A model generated the notes under the pieces. It did no database searches and was not told the DNA's origin. It saw only the letters and a list, made by a program, of their open reading frames with translations. A stretch of DNA of 64,000 nucleotides from Climacteris rufus. Lineage: Eukaryota > Chordata > Aves > Passeriformes > Climacteridae. The DNA is taken from positions 1,003,004 to 1,067,003 of the forward strand of contig VZRZ01004218.1 of the NCBI GenBank assembly GCA_013398175.1, given 5' to 3'. Every line of letters begins with the position of its first letter. Within the stretch, counting starts at the first letter, position 1. The translations under genes and the position numbers were made by a program. Shown piece by piece: positions 51,691 to 63,639 of the stretch.

Positions 51691-51855
51691 AATCACAGAA
51701 CCACAGACCCATTTAGGCTGGGAAGGACCTCAGGACCTTGTGTGGTCCCAATCCCAGCTCAAAGTAGGACTCATTTCACCATTAGATGTGGTTGCTCAGG
51801 GCCATGTTGAGCAACTTGTCCAACTCTCTATATGCATTCAGGCTAGTGGCAAAGA
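51691..51855 (-). mobile_element. CR1 LINE 3' fragment, minus strand
   Basis: The start, AATCACAGAACCACAGA, is the reverse complement of the CR1 terminal octamer repeats. It is followed by TTTAGGCTGGGAAGGACCTC and by GGTTGCTCAGGGCCATGTTG, in the consensus order for avian CR1. It is therefore a 5'-truncated minus-strand copy ending at its 3' microsatellite on the left. Target-site duplications are not expected for CR1. Confidence 0.85.
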
Positions 51856-51859
51856 GAAA

Positions 51860-52440
51860 CTATGTTGGAGGCTTGCCAGCAGCACACAAACTAAAATTTG
51901 GGAGCCCTAAGATGCATTCCAGCTGGAGGGACTAGCTCCCTACTCCTGGTTCCACCACACAACATTGCTGCAGCTCAAGGAACACCCAGAGACGATCCTA
52001 CAGGGGCTGCCTCAGTTTTGGCCTCTGGTGCACCCAGCGAGTGACTGTTCAGTCATTCTGTGAGGATGGTGTATGGAAAGTCTGATCAGGGGAAGGAGCT
52101 GTGCAAGGCGGAGAAGATGAAATCTCTGGAAATATTTGCTGTTAGGCTTTAGTAAATCTCTATGGGATATTTGGTAACTGTTTTTTTCCATGGCTTGAAA
52201 CAGTCAACCAAACTTGAAAGGCTTTGTGAGGATGGCAAAAGGCACATACCTGACTGAAAGGCAGAGAAAGGCCTGTCTTTGTTCAAAAATACAGGGGTCA
52301 GATTTTTTTTACATAAGTAAAAAAACTATTCTTCTTCTTATAAATAATTTAACCACTTTTCAATTCAAAAAATTAAAAACCTGGAGACTGACATTGGATA
52401 AAAATAAATTTAGCCTAAATACATTAGCATTGGCAGAGCT
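51860..52440. other. Gene-free stretch
   Basis: No recognisable repeat or exon. The sequence goes from moderate GC near 52.0 kb to AT-rich at the A-rich tract that follows. Confidence 0.5.
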
Positions 52441-52446
52441 CTGGGG

Positions 52447-52520
52447 GAAAAAAAAAAAGAAAAAAAAAAAAAAACAAAAAAAAACACAAACCCCCCCCAA
52501 AAAAAAAAAAGGCAAAAAAA
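52447..52520. repeat. A-rich low-complexity tract with embedded C8
   Basis: Long A runs are broken by single G or C bases and one C8 run (52491-52498). The lysine-rich end of the 107-codon plus frame and the phenylalanine-rich part of the 108-codon minus frame come from this tract. Confidence 0.9.
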
Positions 52521-52524
52521 CTAA

Positions 52525-53700
52525 AACAGCATATTAAAACAGGAAGCACTAGAAGACCTTCATCATGGCCAGAGCTGCCCATCCTGCCTGTAATATTGTT
52601 TGTTAAGCACTTTGTAATCCTTAGAAGTGAAGTGAACCACATCTCTGAAGCTGCTGGACTGCATTTCTCTGCTCCCCATTTCTGCTGCAGTATCTTACTG
52701 TTAATTATTATCATTCTAAACCACAGCTGGCTGGTGGGTGCACCAGTCAAGTATGTTTTCCTCTAGAACTAAACTCCAGGAAAATAAAAAACTCTGAATA
52801 TGGATTGCATCAAGATAAAAGACAAATTTTGAAGTTTGGTTCCAGAGAAAATGCTGGTGCATTCAGACCATATTAATGTACAGGAGAGGGAGTGCCAAAG
52901 GACAAGAGCACTCCACAAATACAGCTGCAATTCCATGAAGTCAGAGCAAGCAACTCCTTGCCCACAAGATGAGGTAAGGAAGGGATGTAGTGTAACAGCC
53001 TACAGAACACAAATGGATCTTGCAGCTCTATCTGGGCTGCGAGGCCCCAAAACTAACAGTATTAAACGCATCACACATTTAGCTTTTGTATTCAGCTCAG
53101 ATTTTATTTCACAGTCACAAATCCTGAGTTTTTAAAGAGTATTCTTTCTACCATTATTATTAGGTGTTGTTTTCTTTCTGAGATTCCACTATGCAATGTC
53201 ACTAGATGGTAAGGGATCACTGATGGACCCTCCATCCTGTCACACTCAGCAGAAAGTTTGCTACTGATTTCAGAGGCATGAGATTTCACCCCACAGGAAA
53301 TCAAAGTGGGAAATAATACTCATTTCATTCAATTAAATAATAAAGCTCAAATGTTTTCAGGATCTCAGTCCACAGAGATTTCTTTTTTCTGTCAGAAAAA
53401 TACAGTTGGGAGGATATGTAACAGAAAGTACCAAAAAAAAAGGTGCTGTAACACAGTGTGAGACAAGGGGGCCAAAGCTGCAAATTCCTTCCATCGACAT
53501 GGTAATCTGTATTTGTAAAAAGCTAATATTGAGCAGGCAGTGAAAACAGAAATGCATAACCACATCACATCATTCCACTGCCTGAAACATTCATACTCAT
53601 TTCCACCATCAAACACACAGTATGATTACTTAGAGGCTTTTTTAACTTATAAAAACAAAATCCTCAAGATGGTATAACTTCACATTTTCATGTTCTGTAA
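52525..53700. other. Gene-free stretch
   Basis: No exon or clear repeat recognised. Overlapping short frames in several phases have no domain-like content. Confidence 0.5.
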
Positions 53701-53875
53701 CATGAATACACATCAAATTGGCAACAATCTGTACCTTGTGTATAAGCCTTCTTCAGGGTCATTAAGACGGAATCAACTCCTTGCAGTAAGTAAACACTTA
53801 CTTTTCTTGGGTTTTATGTTAAAAATTGAAAATTAATCTTGCCAGTCATTTTGAGCCAGCAAAACAGGATTGACA

Positions 53876-53990
53876 AAGCAAGCACTGTAGTATGATATCT
53901 TTTATTAGGCCAACTTAGAGTTCTAAAGTATGCAAGCCTCCTTGACCACACACAGGTTCATGTATGCAGAACTCCAGGCTGGACCCATAA
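53876..53990. repeat. Possible ancient unclassified dispersed repeat
   Basis: The phrase GTAGTATGATATCTTTTATT then AGGCCAACTTAGAG, GCAAGCCT and CACACACAGG resembles an old repeat in non-mammalian amniotes (…GATACCTTTTATTGGACCAACT…AAGCTTTCGAGC…CACAGG…). A CCTTCTTCAGGGTC piece at 53747-53760 may be another part. Similarity is partial and the family is not named. Confidence 0.35.
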
Positions 53991-54018
53991 AATGTATTAA
54001 ACTACTTGCTTTGTCACT

Positions 54019-54055
54019 ACCTATATATATATGTATATAATGTATATGCATACAC
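54019..54055. repeat. (TA)n / TATG simple repeat
   Basis: An alternating TA stretch interrupted by G, with ends of TGTATATG type. A low-complexity microsatellite. Confidence 0.8.
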
Positions 54056-54069
54056 ATTTGAAAGGCTTC

Positions 54070-56990
54070 AGAATAAACTGTTCATTGATACAGGTTTAAA
54101 ATAACAACTCTGAAGGATTTCTGTGGGTTGGCATGTAATCTTGCTATATATTACGGGGTTTAATAGACAAAATTTATCAGTACACAGAACAAATCCTGCT
54201 TCTGATTTCCAGTGAGGTCTAATTCCTATGTAAAAGGTCATAGTAATAGTGTTAGCAACCATACATTCTTTGCTGGTTATAATAGTAACAATGAGAATAC
54301 CTAGGAAAGATACAGCACAGTGTTTCACATCGAGTGTTTTACAAGGAATAATACAGAGCATCACTAACCTTGTAGTAGCTATGGTACTTCAGGATGCTTT
54401 ATGCAGGTAAGGCCCATTGTAAATGAATACATATACTCTGCATGAGAATTCAAATGTTTCTAAGGTTGTTATGTGCCCCAGCAAGGTGTGTGTGTTACCT
54501 GCTCACCTGTGTTTTCCATCCCACAAGCACGGAAACAGATCACCATCCCGTTCTTCAGCAGCTCTCAGCCCACATGAAAAGCCTTCCTCTCCCAGAACAG
54601 AAGGGCCAGTGGTGGGAGCTACATACAAAGAACATATCAAAGAACTGTGACAGAGGGAACCCCTCTTCTTCCTTCAAGTTCTGGCACCTGTGAAACTCTT
54701 TCTGGGTGTTTCGTGAGGAGTGCAGTCACACCAGTAAATGCAATCCATTCATTGGAACAAAGACTGAAGAACTGGTGTCCCTCAAGCCTTTGGGCTACCA
54801 GCACATGCAATGCTTTGTAAGTATGAGCATCAAAGATTGCACAGCGTCTGTACAGCCCTCGGCTGCTGGAACTCTGCCCACACAGGCTGTGGCAGTGCCT
54901 CGTGATCTAGTTGTACATGCCTTGGGATGGGTTGGTAGATCTGATACCATCAAATGTGGCTCTGATAAAGTCTGATAACTCATTTTGAATGAGTTTGAAG
55001 TGGATGCTACATCTTAGTAGATTCGATCCTGCACAACAAAGACTGTTTGAGACCAAAGAACATCACAGATTTGCAGAACATCTTTGTCTGGCTATGGCAG
55101 TACACTCACAAAGGATCAACATTTTGATTCTTCTACTGGTGAACTGGGTCATGGGAAAAAAATATTGGTAAGTGGATATACTGATTAATAAGAAATCTGA
55201 AACCACCTTTAGAATAAATTTAAGATGTGGCCTCACTGTTACCCTATCCACCTGAAAATAATATGGAGGATTAGACATGAAAGCTAGAACGTCGTTTATC
55301 CCTGAGCTGAGGTAATGGCTACTAAAAATGTGGATTTCATTGACAGATGATTTAGTGAACATGATGACAGATGCTCAAACATGGCTCCATTAAAGATAAA
55401 AGCAACATACTTAAATCTCATGAGGAGGGATTTTTTCTTATTGGTAGAGAATGTATGTCAAGACCTTTGGAAACTTAGGAACCACATAATGAGAAAATAA
55501 CAAAGAATCAGCACTCATAAGTGTCTGGCTGAAGTTCCCACTAAACGGGCTTTGATAGATCATTTTTTCCTGACAACAAAGGCACCGGAGGGATTGGCTG
55601 GATTCTAGTTCTTCACTACAGCCTATGATGAAAAATACTTCCTGCGGCCAAATGAAAAGACGAAAACACTTTCTCCCTGGAAATGTGACTTTTTTTGCAC
55701 TTCTAGAGTGAATCTGGTCCAGAAATATCATCTGAGAACATTAATCCCACCAGGGTCAAAGGGAGAAGGTGTAGATATGAAAATGTCTTTGTCATTATGT
55801 TCTTTGAAGATGAGTTTTATCAGTGTCTGAAAAGACACTGAAAATCTAAAAACTAAAATTAGTTATTCTTTTGCTTCTGAGAGTTCAAACTCTACTGCCA
55901 GCTGCAATGCACTGGCTCAGTCAACCTCAGTGTTTTGTGTCCTCTTCATGTTTTATGTCAATATGGGTGGCTCAAAGGCTAGCCCAGAGCTGTCCTCCCT
56001 TTCTCTATGGGCCTCAGTGACAGCTGACTGCTGCTATAGTACTGCTCTTCTGGAAACACTGGTCTTGGGTGCAGCTGGTGACAGTGAGTGGCCTCAGCCC
56101 TTGCATTAACAGGACACTAGAGGAGAGAAACAGACTGACGTGTGGTTCTTCTCACCACAATGGAAGTGTCAAAAACAGGTAAGAGGAATAATTCCCCAGA
56201 AATACCTAGTCCTCTCCTAAGGAGACTTGCTTAAATACAAACATTCATATTGCAGATATCTACAATTAGAAGAATCCCACCATGGACATCTGCATTTCAG
56301 AAGAGAAAAACATTGGTGCCTTATGGCACAGATGCACCTAAGAGGTGATATTACCAACATAGTCTTACACATCACAAAGACTAAAATTTTGACTCCCAAG
56401 TCTTCTTTGGGCATTCAGAAAGAATGTCAAACTGCGCATTTGGAATGCGGCCTATTTCTATTTCCAATGTGGCCTATTTCTCAAGAGGAGAATATATGTT
56501 CATCATGTCATACATCTTTCAGATATGGCTTAAAGTCTGAAAATTTCATAAAACTTTTAAAAGAAATAGCACATATATTGTTCTTGCAGAGCAAGTATAC
56601 ATTCTGTGATTTAACAGACTAAAAAAAAACAAGCTTTTTAGCTTGCTTTCTAACAAGATTCCTCCATAATATTTTCATAATTAAAAACTAGGAGTAGGCA
56701 GGTGAGAGGCAGAGCTGTTCCATGTGAACAAAGAGATGAGAAAGAAAGGCGTAATTGGGGCTCCTACTTCCAGTTCCTACTGCTCAAGCTATAAAATTGC
56801 TGTAATGTCTTTCTCAGGGACATTTAATAGGTTATTTCATAATGTCTTCCAGCTAGAGCAGACCTAAAAGTTCTTTTAAGATGTTTACACTGAATTAACA
56901 TTAATTAGTGATGAAGGGTAAAATGAATGATCTGTTCCGTTGACCAAATGTAGATGTCTAAATAAGAGTGAGGTGAATTGTCTCTAAGCT
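54070..56990. other. Gene-poor stretch
   Basis: No exon can be defended. A 131-codon plus frame (56227-56622) has no domain features and contains an imperfect 22-bp tandem duplication (AATGCGGCCTATTTCT at 56444; AATGTGGCCTATTTCT at 56466). Four CpGs lie at 55540-55670. Confidence 0.5.
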
Positions 56991-57000
56991 CCAATGAATG

Positions 57001-57076
57001 TATGGCCAAGTTTGACTACCTCAGGAGAGGTTTGGGTTGGATGTTAGGAAAAATGTCTTCAATGAAAGACAGTGCA
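57001..57076 (+). mobile_element. Short CR1 LINE fragment, plus strand
   Basis: TATGGCCAAGTTTGACTACC, then GGAGAGGTTTGGGTTGGATG and TTAGGAAAAATGTCTTCAATG, match the CR1 3'-ORF stretch in which a glycine-rich GRF motif is encoded. It is clearly truncated at both ends. It belongs to the same part of CR1 that is largely missing from the longer copy at 59.7-60.6 kb. Confidence 0.75.
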
Positions 57077-57079
57077 CAC

Positions 57080-59690
57080 TTAAAGAAGTGTGTAACTACA
57101 TCACTGTTGGATCTTTACATACAAACTGAGCAATTTCATTGATTTTGTGTCTAAAAAATCACACACATTTACAGCCACATCAATTACCTAGCAGAATAAA
57201 TGCACCACGTAGCAGATACAAAACTGTGCATGGAATTTCATGCAGTACTTTTGCATCTTTTTAAGCTGCCTGTAAAATCCCTGAAAACAAAGACAGCAAA
57301 GAAAACTCTGAAGACTCTGTCATATATAAACATCACTTTCATTTCCTTCAGCAACTTTCCTGCAGAATAATGTTATCACAGACCCAGAAATATGAGCTCA
57401 TTCTTTGACCTTTTCAAAACAGATGGGTTGGGGGATCACTATGAAAACTGCAATTTCATAATCTTCTGACATAACTGTTAAAACCCGGTGCCTCCTGAGA
57501 AACCATGCTATCCATTTGCACTGAGTTAAGGCAATTTTCTGGCATTATATTTCAATGACCTTGTGCCCAGGGATGAAAAAATACTTTGTAATTTGTTCTA
57601 GATGTTCCAAGCATATGCTTACCACTTCTGTGAGGTCGTAGGGCAATAATACAGAGTCTTACAGCAAAGTAATGTTTGGGAGGAGAAGAAGTATGAACAT
57701 GGCAATTAGCAATTTAAAGTCAAGTGTTCTTTTACACCTGTGGCTTCACCTGCCTATGTTTCTTCCATCCTGAAATTAATTATCATGTTACCGTTCTCTG
57801 TTTCTTAGGAGCTTTTACCAAATCTTAGAATTAAATTTAATTTCCCAGCTCAGTTTCAGGACGGACATTTTTGCTTGCATCATAGATCTCTGGGAGAAAA
57901 GTCAAGCACAAATGGTGTCTCATTCTCTGCATACTGCTATAATTGGATACATACAATGTGTCTTCTCTGTGCCTTGGCAAAACACCCTTAAAAACTGTTG
58001 TTCAGCATGTTGGGCATTTATATGCCAAGCTTTAAAGAGTAGCAAATATGATACCGGCTTTAATATTTTGACCCTGTATATTAAAAAGGTCATCAGATCT
58101 ATCAGATTACAATAAAATTCCAATGCCATTGTTTTGCTTCTACAACCCATCACGTAGCAATGTAGAAGCCAGTGGCTCTGGGACAGGCACCATCCTCTGG
58201 AACTCCATCAGTGACACTTGCCACCCAAAGCAGTAGATACTGCAGCACTGACAGTTTATGTCTGTTAGCAGACCAGAGACATGCTCAGGATTTGTCTAGA
58301 CAAGGAGCTTTGAGAAAACTAATCTACATCAACCAACTTAAGTGAACTCTATATTGGATTTACACTCTAAGTATCTGCACAGGTGCTTATTACTAGTCAG
58401 CAAATCTGCATTAGAAATCTATTGAGATTAACTTCCATGTCTCATAGGTAAGCCAGTGGCAGTTTCTTAACAGGAACTCCCTAGTGTAAGTCAAAAAGCC
58501 ATGCTCTTTCTAAAGACAGCCAGGAGACACTTCACCTAAACCTGCAGTTCTTAACTGGGCAATAAGAGGGATGATGGCAGCTTATGAGAGAAGTGACCTA
58601 TCAAGCAGACTAGAAGTTTATGCTTACATTTGGTATTAAAATTGAGGCATTTAAATATCCTATATTTAAATAGTGCCCTGTTTGTATCAAGCTTTCCTAA
58701 AATTCAAATTAGTGGCACATTCCACATGTGGAGATATTGCCCCTCCTTCCATAAGAATTGAGAGAACAGAAGTGATTTCTTATGCACCTGACACAAAGAA
58801 AAGCAAAAAAAAAAAAAAGCATAACAGCATTAGACACATAAAATACAGATGTTTATATCTTACCTGTCAGATCATGCTCTCACAAATGGGCATGTATGGG
58901 TACATCTCCTCTCTAAAACAGACTAGATGAATTATATGCTCAGAGTACCTACTTCTCTCTACTGACTGTAAAGAAGTGTGATGTGACATGGTACACACTG
59001 TATACCTCTAAAGATAAATTACATTAATGTGTATCAAGTTTTCCTTAATATTTGTTTCATCTTGGCATGCCCTGCTAGCAATGATCAAGTTAATGACTGT
59101 AGATTTCAGAGCTCTGGCTGCAAGTTGTATCACCCATGTGCCTCTGCAGGTCGTCTTCTGTGCATTTTCATTATATACCCAAAAGAAAGTCATATTTCAG
59201 TGGTTTATTTTTCTTTTGGTGTGTTCCAATGATCCAACTGTTTTTCTTTTGCTACAAATTACATCTGAATGTTACTTGGCTCAAGCACTAGTGTTTTAAG
59301 ACAGCACGCTCACCTGGAGAAAAGAGAGATGGAAAATGCTGAAGGGCATTGTGTCACATCAGATTGCTCTGGCAGTCCTGCTGCTGAGACTGTGACACCA
59401 CAGCAACCCTGGCAGATGTACTTCAGTCTGTAAGCCCCACTTCTCCGGTCTGATTTCAGGCAGGTTGGTGCATCCCCTCGTAGGCTGACACTTCACTTGA
59501 GGCCACAGTTTGGGAACTGGTGCTCCAGGCCTCATAAAGGCTTGAATTAAGCTTATATGGCATTTTCTGGATAAGTCTAGGTGGTACTAATCTACTTTCC
59601 TTCTGCAGCAGGATAACAGATGGGAGAAGCAGGAAGTGTCATATCTTGACTGTTTTTGACACTGACATGTATTATTCTTCTACCTAAGAC
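57080..59690. other. Gene-free stretch between CR1 fragments
   Basis: AT-rich, CpG-poor. An A14 tract lies near 58805-58818. No exon, RNA gene or clear repeat recognised. Short frames overlap on both strands. Confidence 0.5.
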
Positions 59691-59694
59691 AGAG

Positions 59695-60605
59695 AAACAC
59701 AATTTAGAGGAAACTAGTATAAGATGAGTACAAACTGACTAGGGAGTCATTCACTAGAAGCATTTAGCAATGGTTAGTTATTGAAATGGAAACATATATA
59801 GAGTGGAATTCCTCAGGAATCCATACTAAATTTTGGGCTTCTCAATATTTCCATTAACAACCTGAATGATAGAAGATAAAATATGCTTATTCATTACTGC
59901 AGATAATCCCATAGAGACTGCCAACTCACTGGAAAACAGGACTGAAATTCAGATTATCTTGACAAGTTGGAGAAATAGTCTTAAAAATCAGTGGCAAAGT
60001 TATGTAAGGACATATGCAAATTCTGCACTTTCACACTGCATAAATACAGGCTAGGCAAGAAGTGGTAAGACAGCAGTCCCATAGAAAGGAGTTAGGAGCA
60101 CAGCCAGGATGTAATCAACTGTGCTATTGCAATTAAAAAAGAATAGTACAAAAAATTAAACCCCATAGTGGGATACATAAAGAGTAAGACAGCCAAGAAA
60201 CTTGAATTGTAGCAAGGTCCTAGATAGAATACCGAGTCTAATTTGAGATATGGCGAAAGAGAAAGTGGACAGAGTTCAGAAAAGAGAAAGAAGAATTGTC
60301 AGAGGCAAAACAAAACAAACATGAATGAAAAACACTAATGAAGAAAATGCAAAAGGACTGGGACAGTTAATCTACAGATGACTACAGAAGACAGGCCAAG
60401 AAAATACTTCCAACATGAGGGATGCTTAAGCACTGGCATAGATTACATGAGAGGTGTGTGAAATCTCCATCCCTGGATGTCTTTCGGAACAGGCTAGACA
60501 AATGGAAAAGACAGAGGGATAGCAGATCATCAGGGCATAGGGAGAGGTTCAATGATCTCTGAGATCTCTGCTACTGCTGTTTTCTAGGATACAGTCATTC
60601 TGCAT
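59695..60605 (+). mobile_element. Long degenerate CR1 LINE fragment (3' part of ORF2 and 3' end)
   Basis: In plus orientation the order is that of CR1 ORF2: GGAATTCCTCAGGAATCCAT (59803), TCAATATTTCCATTAACAACC, GCAGATAATCCC (from the GCAGATGACACC that encodes the reverse-transcriptase ADD box, ~59899), GGACAGAGTTCAGAAAAGAG (60268), then GGGATGCTTAAGCACTGGCA (60420), AAATCTCCATCCCTGGATG and the 3' end near 60600. Stops and indels break the frame throughout and the catalytic box is altered, so it is a dead copy. It resembles older reptilian-type CR1 more than recent avian subfamilies. Confidence 0.85.
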
Positions 60606-60609
60606 GTTC

Positions 60610-63420
60610 TAAACTTTTTGTTGTGAGTAGTTGTGTTTAGAGTAACTGTGCAAAGACCAGCATTTCTCATTCAGCATCCTTGGAGCTGAATTAACCTGAG
60701 CTTTTTACTTGTTATAAATTCTGTAAGTCTGCTGCTTCTCAGAGTTCACTGCACTAAAGCTAAGGCAGTTAGACAGCCTGCTTTTATAATGCTTTCAGTG
60801 AATAAATTTGCACAGCTGCTACCTACAGTCTACATTATTGCTCAGCACCACTTTGTTAATTTGGAATCCAGATCTGGTGACTGATTTAGGAAAACAGTTC
60901 AGCTAATCCCTAGTGAATAGAAATCCTCAGCCTAAGATTGTACGGCTCACCAGATTCCCACATGTGCAAATGCAGCAGCTGCCTTGCAAAGGGAAGTTAA
61001 AATATCAAGCACAAACTTCAGGGGGTTTTCATATGACATGCTTATTTTCCTTCCTCAGAGACCTAGGGCTCCAAAAGGAAGGAGCAGAGACAATCACAAA
61101 CTGTCCCAGTAGATGACTTTCATAGTAAGGTGGAAAGTGCACGTATGTATTCTAGAACGCTCTGTGAGGACAATGATCCTGGCAGGAGAACATCCAGGGC
61201 TAGTGTTAAAAACAAACAAATTCTAATCATTAGCCATGTCTTCTTTCTTCAGTCAGCCAATAAAATTAGTGTGCAGACCTATGTGATATCAATAACCCAT
61301 ATATTTTAAACTATCTCCATGTAATTGCCTTCTGCATGATAAAACACATTCAGGCAGAGTACTACCAACTGCAGTTCCTTGGTGAGAGCTTCTGGGCAGG
61401 CATTCATTGTTATGGGAAGGCTCCTGTGCAGATTGCTTCCTGCCTGATAGGAAGCCCTTGACTGACCCGAGATTTGTTGAGCTTTGGGAGACCACACAAG
61501 ACCCATTACTTCACTCAAACTTGGCATGAGGTGGGCAAGCAGCTGGGATGTGGACATAGGCCAGTCAGTCAGACAGACGTATGTCAAATACCATACCTGT
61601 TCCCGCAGTAGCCATCCAAATTTAGAAATAAATGTATAAATGTAATAAATATAACTATTTTTAATTACAAAAATGAAAAGTAATTTCTTCCTCTAAATTA
61701 TTATTATAAAGACATAATAACTGCTTACAGATAAGTCCTTCTGAGTGGCACTGCATTAGTGAACAGTTCTATTCCAGCTGAAACTAACTCCTATTAAAGA
61801 CAAGCACAAACTTCTACCTACTCATACTCAGGAGAATACCCCTCAACTACAATTCTATCTATAGTCATATTTATCATATAAGTTTTGAGAATATTATGTA
61901 AGTTGTCTAGCTATATATTGATTTATATGTGCCCCTGGATATCTCAGACTTGTGTCTCCCTGTTCTCATTCTTGCTCTGCTCTTGCACTGGATTTTTTTT
62001 CACTTTCCCCCTGTACTTTCTTCCACTGTTTCTGAGATTTCTTCTTTTTTCTTCCAAATTAAGCTCTATGAAATTAACCTTAGAGGCTCCTTTCCAACAG
62101 ACTTATGCTGTTCTCCTGTTCTCAAGAGCAAAAAGATTTACTCATGCAATACTTTCACCTCCTGCCAATTACGAGATGGAGCACAGTGCAGTGCAGGCCA
62201 CTAGACCAGAACAGTTGAAATCTGTTCACCAGAAGCTGTCCAGGGTTACTTTCTAGCAAGTGTACATTTACAGGTGCAATGAGACATCTTTGATGTCATG
62301 CCTAAGAAAAAAAATTACATTCAGAATTTAAAGCTATTCAGATACTTACCTCCTACTTCCCAACGAGATATATTTAAACAGGAGTCAGATGCCCAAGGAC
62401 CCCAGATGACATTTGGGGATCCAGGCCTATGGTTCCATCTGAGCAACACAACACCAAACAATTCAAGGTGCTCTCAGGTGGAAGAGAACCTCATGTGGAA
62501 AACTTTCCTGAAGTTTCTGAACTAAATATACTTCTGGGAAGTGGTGTTGCTGATTTATGTTGTGAAATCTGTATCAGAGATAGTCAATGTGTACCAGAAT
62601 GGTTGTGTTACATGGGTAAACCATGTGTTGATTGTGTTAACTTACAGTTTTTGTAGTGTCACACAGAGCTGAGCCACTCACTTGAACTGTAAAAAAAAAA
62701 AGCCAAGCTGTATTTACTAAAATAAGGTAGCTAGATTTTGATTAGCAAATACTTTCTGAATATCATTTTACACTGATAAGACTTCCTTTTCATATAACAC
62801 CTTATAATTTTTACCTTTAGCTAGATACTATCTTCTATACTGTCTCTAGATATGAGACTTCAGAGACCTGGACTCTAAGGTAGGATACAAAGGTCCAAAT
62901 CAAATATTCCAATTTGCTGTAAAATACATGAGAAAATCCAGACTCTCAGAAGAGTGACAAATACATAGTTGCACATTAAACCCTGTAGAGTTAGGTAATA
63001 TAACAGGCCAGACGTGAAGCTGCTGAAATCTCATTTCTCTCTGGAGTTTGCATACCTTGAAGCAACAATTCAAAACTAGTTTGAATTCTAGGCCAGCACC
63101 TAGCACCGTCCTGAAGCACTGAGAATTGCTGGTATGAGTGAGCACTTCAGCAGGAGCAGTGCTATTACATTTGCACATTGCAAATCTCCCAAGCCACAAG
63201 CATACATATTTCATTAACCAAAGTACTTTCATTTCTATCTATGCAGATATACATGACAGATATTGAAAGTTTCTCCATACATTAGCCATTTAATACACTA
63301 ATCATTTTGGTAACTCTTCCTTCCATTCCCTCTAGAACACTTATTAATTTTTGACTGAGAAGTAATATTAATTAATTTATTAAAAGGACGAAATGTATAT
63401 TCAGATGTATGTAGAGAAAC
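60610..63420. other. Gene-free stretch left of the CpG island
   Basis: AT-rich with no recognised exon or transposon. A 123-codon plus frame (61885-62256) is pyrimidine/AT driven and shows no convincing domain. A10-12 runs lie near 62690. Confidence 0.5.
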
Positions 63421-63454
63421 TTTTTTTTCTATTTACCTTTAATTTACATCTTGA

Positions 63455-63461
63455 TGAGTCA
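63455..63461. promoter_or_regulatory. AP-1 consensus site
   Basis: TGAGTCA, about 200 bases left of the CpG island. The match is exact; occupancy is unknown. Confidence 0.35.
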
Positions 63462-63639
63462 AATCCCCACTGTTACACCGCCAAGTCAAACAAAATTCCA
63501 TCGTCAATTCAAATTGTCCCACGGGACTGCACAATGCACGCATCTTTAATGAATTTGGTCCGCTAAATGATTATGGCCAAGAAGAAACGGCATTTTACAT
63601 GTCTAAGCAAAAGTAATGAAGAAGACGTCTTTCCAGAGC

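Noticed and set aside
52214..52750. 107-codon lysine-rich (plus) and 108-codon Phe-rich (minus) frames
   Set aside because: Their striking ends are translations of the A-rich low-complexity tract.
59866..60054. 62-codon frame as a functional reverse transcriptase piece
   Set aside because: The CR1 reading frame is broken on both sides and the ADD box is altered; it is only a relic.
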